64,000 bases of DNA, from NCBI GenBank assembly GCA_034670405.1, contig JAXDDX010000004.1:10519501-10583500 (forward strand), written 5' to 3'. Positions within the stretch are counted from its first letter, which is position 1, and each line of letters begins with the position of its first letter. The translations under genes were made by a program, and so were the position numbers. Of this stretch, positions 60,036 through 64,000 are shown piece after piece. The notes beneath the pieces were generated by a model. The model was not told where the DNA came from. It saw only the letters and a list, made by a program, of their open reading frames with translations, and made no database searches. This DNA is from Hoplostethus atlanticus (taxonomy: Eukaryota; Chordata; Actinopteri; Trachichthyiformes; Trachichthyidae).

Positions 60036-60199
60036 AAAAGCAGACAGAGATACATAGACAGGGTAAAAGAGAGAGAGAGAGAGAGAGAGCTGCAAAGAGA
60101 CAAAGGAAAAGAGAAACTGAGATGGAATGAGCAAAAGAGAGGGGTGGGAAAAGAGAGAGAGAGAGAGAGGGTAAAAAGCAGACAGAGATACATAGACAG

Positions 60200-60212
<13 letters not shown>
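60031..60212. repeat. 138-bp-period duplication in a (GA)n block
   Basis: The 44-base segment beginning GGGTAAAAAGCAGACAGAGA and ending GGGTAAAAGAGA occurs at 60031 and again at 60169, both flanked by (GA)n. Confidence 0.9.
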
Positions 60213-60236
<24 letters not shown>

Positions 60237-60393
60237 CACCCGCCCACACACCCACACCCACCCACCCACATCCACAGCAACAACATAACTGAGGATACAA
60301 AAACATCCACAGTGCCAGTAGCCCAGAGGAGCACAATTGACCTTTTAACACCTAGAGTGAGAGACAGAAACAAGATCAGGTAGAGAGAGAGAG

Positions 60394-60435
<42 letters not shown>

Positions 60436-60534
60436 GAAATAGAAGTATTTTGGCATTTTCGCCCCAGTGCACTGAGGGTATTCCGGGATGGAGGCAACTC
60501 TTTATACTTGTTCTCTCCCCCAGGCCTCAATCTG

Positions 60535-60583
<49 letters not shown>

Positions 60584-60772
60584 CCATTCACTTTCTCGCC
60601 CCACCCCTCCCCCCTCCCCTCCTGTGGATTTACACCCGCCTCCTCCCCAAATTTCACTCAGTTATTTTCATTTTGGGTAATTTTATTCCGGGCGATGTTT
60701 ATTCATGACCGAGGTTCTGAGAGCGAGATAAGACGCCGACTGCTGAGCCGGCCCCGAGGGCTGCGAGTCGGT

Positions 60773-60812
<40 letters not shown>

Positions 60813-61256
60813 ATTGACACACATAATCACACAGAACTCTCACACACTCACAAGAAGCACGTCTGCAAACACACACACACACACACGTGCACGCCGACAT
60901 GCCCGCCCTCCCACAAACACGCAAACAAACAAAACCGCCTTTTTTTTTTCTTCCAGTTTCTCGTCACGTTCGAGCCGAGGTATCTTGTCCGTGAGCGGTG
61001 TTATCATTATCAGATGGAGACAGAACCGGCTGCCTCCTGTCACTGTTTCTGTTTCGTGGAGGAGAAAATTATTTATTTTAAAGACAAAAAAAAAACAGTC
61101 CTGACCCTCATCTGTCAGCAACGTTTATCATGATGTCATGACAGACACACACACACAAACACACACACACAGCACAGCACAGCACAAAGGAGGGAGGCTG
61201 TGTTTTGTTTCTAAAGCCACCTCCTACGCAAAGTTGTGTTTATATGTCACCTACTT

Positions 61257-61298
<42 letters not shown>

Positions 61299-61794
61299 AA
61301 AGCGAGAGAGAGAGAAAGAATGTGTGCAAGTACAAAATATGTGTTCATATTTAGCAGGTGAAGAGAACCGAGATGTGTGCGTGTGTGTGTGTGTGTGAGA
61401 GAGAGAGACAGAAAGTGATATACAGGCAGAGAGAATGATGGCTTTGTCTCTCAGGGTTAAAATCCTTCTTATTCTCCCTCAACTCCCAAATCTGCTCAGC
61501 CAGTTTCCTGTTCCTCTCTCTGAGTCCGCAGACAATACAACCTGATCTCCTTCAGTGGCTCTCTCCACCTACCCCACCTACCCCACCCTTTCAACACCTG
61601 TCCGGAAGCCAGGGACACAGCAGGTGCTCGTGTCTGGCAGGGGGGCGGCTTCTAGATAAACTTTATTCCCAGAACTGCTTCATGTACTGAAATAACCATA
61701 CAGCACCGAGAACAGGACCTCCCCTTGGTTCCTACCTGGTTGCAGTGGGTGTAGTAGGTAGGGACATCAGGGTTTGGGGAAGTCAGCCCATTGG

Positions 61795-61935
61795 TCAACT
61801 TACCTGTTAAGTGATGAGAACATAGACACCAAAATCTTCCATTTGTCACCGGTAGATCGTTCAGTCCGTTGCTCCATGCTAACATACACTATGTTGAGTG
61901 ATAGTAGACGACTAGCATTATCTCAGTGACAAAAT
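61795..61935 (+). mobile_element. Dispersed repeat, second copy
   Basis: Inverted relative to the copy at 36800-36960; shares ordered blocks such as TGTTAAGTGATGAGAACAT and CACTATGTTGAGTGATAGTA. Similarity is lost on both sides, so the ends are approximate. Confidence 0.7.
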
Positions 61936-62886
61936 GAGACCTTGCAGCAGCTCTAAAGCTAAATGGAAAGTCATTTTAAATGATATGTGGCCACGTCTGG
62001 TTTTATGTAGGACATTGGTATCTGTACACAACTTGTGAAAATACTGCTTGGAACTACCGGGAAGTATTTTCCCTGTTTCCATAGGACGTGGAGGTGGTGG
62101 GCGGTGCTAAAAATCAATACACAGTGGATGAATATGGGCTGTTGACCTAAAATAGTTTCAAAAATAAACCTGGGTTTCATTTCTTAAATGTATTAATCTA
62201 AAAGCCATATATATTTTTAAAAACACAACATTGTTTTCACTCTCTTCCTGCAGAAGAGTCCTTGAGCCAGAACAGCAGGGGGGCTATCCTGCATCTGACC
62301 CTGACCTCTGACCTCCTGTGGAAGTTGAAAGGGAGAAGAGCTGTTCTCCCTCAGGGATCATTAAAGTATTAGTACTAGTACATTAGTACTGTACTGGTGG
62401 CAGGGGTGTTGGATTCACTTTCAGTTCAATCATTCAGTTCAATTCAGAAAGGGGAATTTTCTTCAGAATTCAAAAACATAAGAGAGAATCAAAAACGCGA
62501 CACATCCAGTTTTGAGAAATGTCATTACATTCATTACTCAGTACCTCTACAATGACTTGATCAAGTCTGTAAAATAAAAAGGATTAGCCTATAATATTGC
62601 CTACTATCCTTTAATAAGTACTCTAACTTGTCTTAATTGTGTGCTAGCAGTCATTTTGTAAGAGTACGTGTCACATATTTCAAATGGTTGATTTCTCATT
62701 CTGGACCAAAACTCTATTATTGGCCATTTTCTTAGCATAGAAATGTTCCTATGTCCGTTCTTTTGAGAAACAATTGACAGCGGAGGTTATTGGTAAGTGA
62801 GTTGTAGTATCTTTTTTACATTAATTGGCAGGTTTGAGAAAATCCATGAGAAATCCAGAAAGCCATTAATATTTGTCTGGGACTCG

Positions 62887-62901
62887 AGCACCCCCTGCTG
62901 G
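62887..62901 (-). promoter_or_regulatory. CTCF-like motif, reverse
   Basis: AGCACCCCCTGCTGG on the plus strand, CCAGCAGGGGGTGCT on the minus strand, close to the CTCF core with T for C in GGC. Faces the forward motif at 35676. Confidence 0.4.
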
Positions 62902-63525
62902 ATGTGAAGTGCAGGTGCAAAATGTAGATTTGAAGTCATTTATAGTCTAGATATAAATCTATACATATATTTTTGCTGCTGTGGTCCATTTAGTATGTTT
63001 CTGACTAAATGGAAAAAGATTACATAAGAGCTCTCTAATCGCTCAGTTCACTCAAAAATGCTGCTTTATTGCTGGTGCAATTCAGCGACATAGCCTAAGG
63101 TTATGTACGTCAGCATGAATAAGAAAATGAAGGCGTCTCGATATGAAGACTTTCCGCCGCTAGATGGTGAAGTGGGGCAGGAGGACTGGAAGAATGGTCC
63201 TTTCTGTTTTGGGGGAATTGGATTTGATCCCACCTCGGGCTGCACACCATTCTTGTGCAAGCGTGTTCGCGTTTAACGCAGACAGCCCGGACGTCATATG
63301 ATAAGGCTGGAGGAGAGCCAGGGGAGGAGAGGAGGAGGCCCCATATCTCGGTTAACGCGCGCAGGGCCCCCTTTATCTCCATAAGGGAGGGAGGCGTATC
63401 CCTTTCCCTCTCCCGCACCCTTTACATACCACTCTGATTCTCACACTCGTACATAAAATATAACCTGCTTCAGACGACGACGCCCCTCACACACACACCA
63501 CACAGCCTATATGCGATTTCCATTG

Positions 63526-63823
63526 AGCGGGCGGAGATCCAAGCCAAGTCCGCCGCGCGTCTTTTTCGGTCGAGAGGGAAATCATTGAGGTCTTATTATT
63601 CTCGGGCTGAGCGCACTAGCTGCCCGCGGCATCACCTCGGCAATAACAGAAGGGGTGCCAGCCAGAAGAGGAGGAGGAGGAGGAGGAGGAGGAGGAAGAG
63701 GAGAGGAAGGGGTGGCTGAATACTGAGAATTGACGCTTAGAAATAAACAATTGCGACCGCTGAGACAGAGACACCCTGTTTGGAAGACGTCTGCGGTGGG
63801 AAGCGAAAGGGATCTGCTACTGA
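63526..63823 (+). promoter_or_regulatory. Candidate promoter and non-coding first exon of a downstream gene
   Basis: A CpG-rich block (CCGCCGCGCG, GCCCGCGGC) with a GC box GGGCGG at 63529-63534, a (GAG)n tract at 63669-63697, and a strong donor CTACTGA|GTAAGT at 63824. No open frame in it resembles a known protein. It would be the first exon of a plus-strand gene lying beyond the window; the identity is unknown. Confidence 0.4.
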
Positions 63824-64000
63824 GTAAGTCCTGATTTGCAGTGTGTGGTGGTGGTCACCCGTGTATGCCCGTGGCTGACCTGGTTTAGGTGATTTGTCCA
63901 GCGCTGGTAGCAGCGGCGCAATATTCAAGCCTCCAGCCCAGCAGCATCCTTTCAGTCGGAGCGGGACGGAGGGATGGAGGGATGGAGGGATGGAGACAAA

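Larger units (their letters stand above)
54671..63450. other. Intergenic region
   Basis: No gene is recognised. Simple repeats: (GT)n at 55050-55072, 55204-55230, 57683-57717, 58091-58131 and 61258-61297; (CT)n at 55627-55655 and 57295-57328; (GGAA)n block at 58840-59345; (GA)n at 59589-59655, 59983-60030, 60080-60092, 60202-60234 and 60398-60424; (CT)n at 60544-60580; (CA)n at 60775-60808. Other items: a dispersed repeat at 61795-61935, a segment shared by 56118-56180 and 62400-62465, and a CTCF-like motif at 62887-62901. Confidence 0.8.

Overview
This is a stretch of vertebrate nuclear DNA, almost certainly from a teleost fish. Genes are split into short exons with canonical GT/AG borders and conserved vertebrate nervous-system proteins. 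Introns are crowded with (CA)n/(GT)n, (CT)n/(GA)n and other simple repeats, and fish-type SINE tails occur. There is no operon structure, CRISPR array, phage or bacterial feature. Nearly all long open frames outside the exons below are simple-repeat artefacts.

Layout. Two genes lie head-to-tail on the plus strand. (1) grin3b, the GluN3B glycine-gated NMDA-receptor subunit: exon 2 to the last exon, 11877-33763. The exon for the signal peptide and first part of the amino-terminal domain is not in the window and should lie upstream, which makes 1-11876 intron 1. Eleven exons give 1158 codons after allowing for one +1 frame break in exon 2. (2) plppr3, the phospholipid-phosphatase-related protein 3 (PRG-2): a candidate non-coding first exon ending at 40605 and eight coding exons from 44300 to 52505, about 866 codons, with three +1 frame breaks in the long cytoplasmic tail. 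The likely polyadenylation signal is at 54645. A CpG-rich block near 63500-63823 with a strong donor looks like the first exon of a further plus-strand gene beyond the window.

The grin3b-plppr3 neighbourhood parallels human 19p13.3 (GRIN3B, PLPPR3), and the paralogous 9q31 block holds GRIN3A and PLPPR1, so the linkage is ancient. Both products act at neuronal membranes: one as an excitatory glycine receptor subunit, the other as a non-enzymatic lipid-phosphatase-like protein shaping axon branches.

Most interesting points: a new-looking tail on GluN3B made of eight exact-length 14-residue repeats; an 11-residue Pro/His/Ser repeat in the PLPPR3 tail; four frame breaks, all +1 and three of them beside or among G/C runs; (CA)n next to donors paired with (GT)n next to acceptors, including one acceptor with almost no polypyrimidine tract; a three-copy TTAA-flanked MITE-like family; a perfect 18-bp hairpin 141 bp before the plppr3 start exon; and two CTCF-like motifs in convergent orientation around plppr3.
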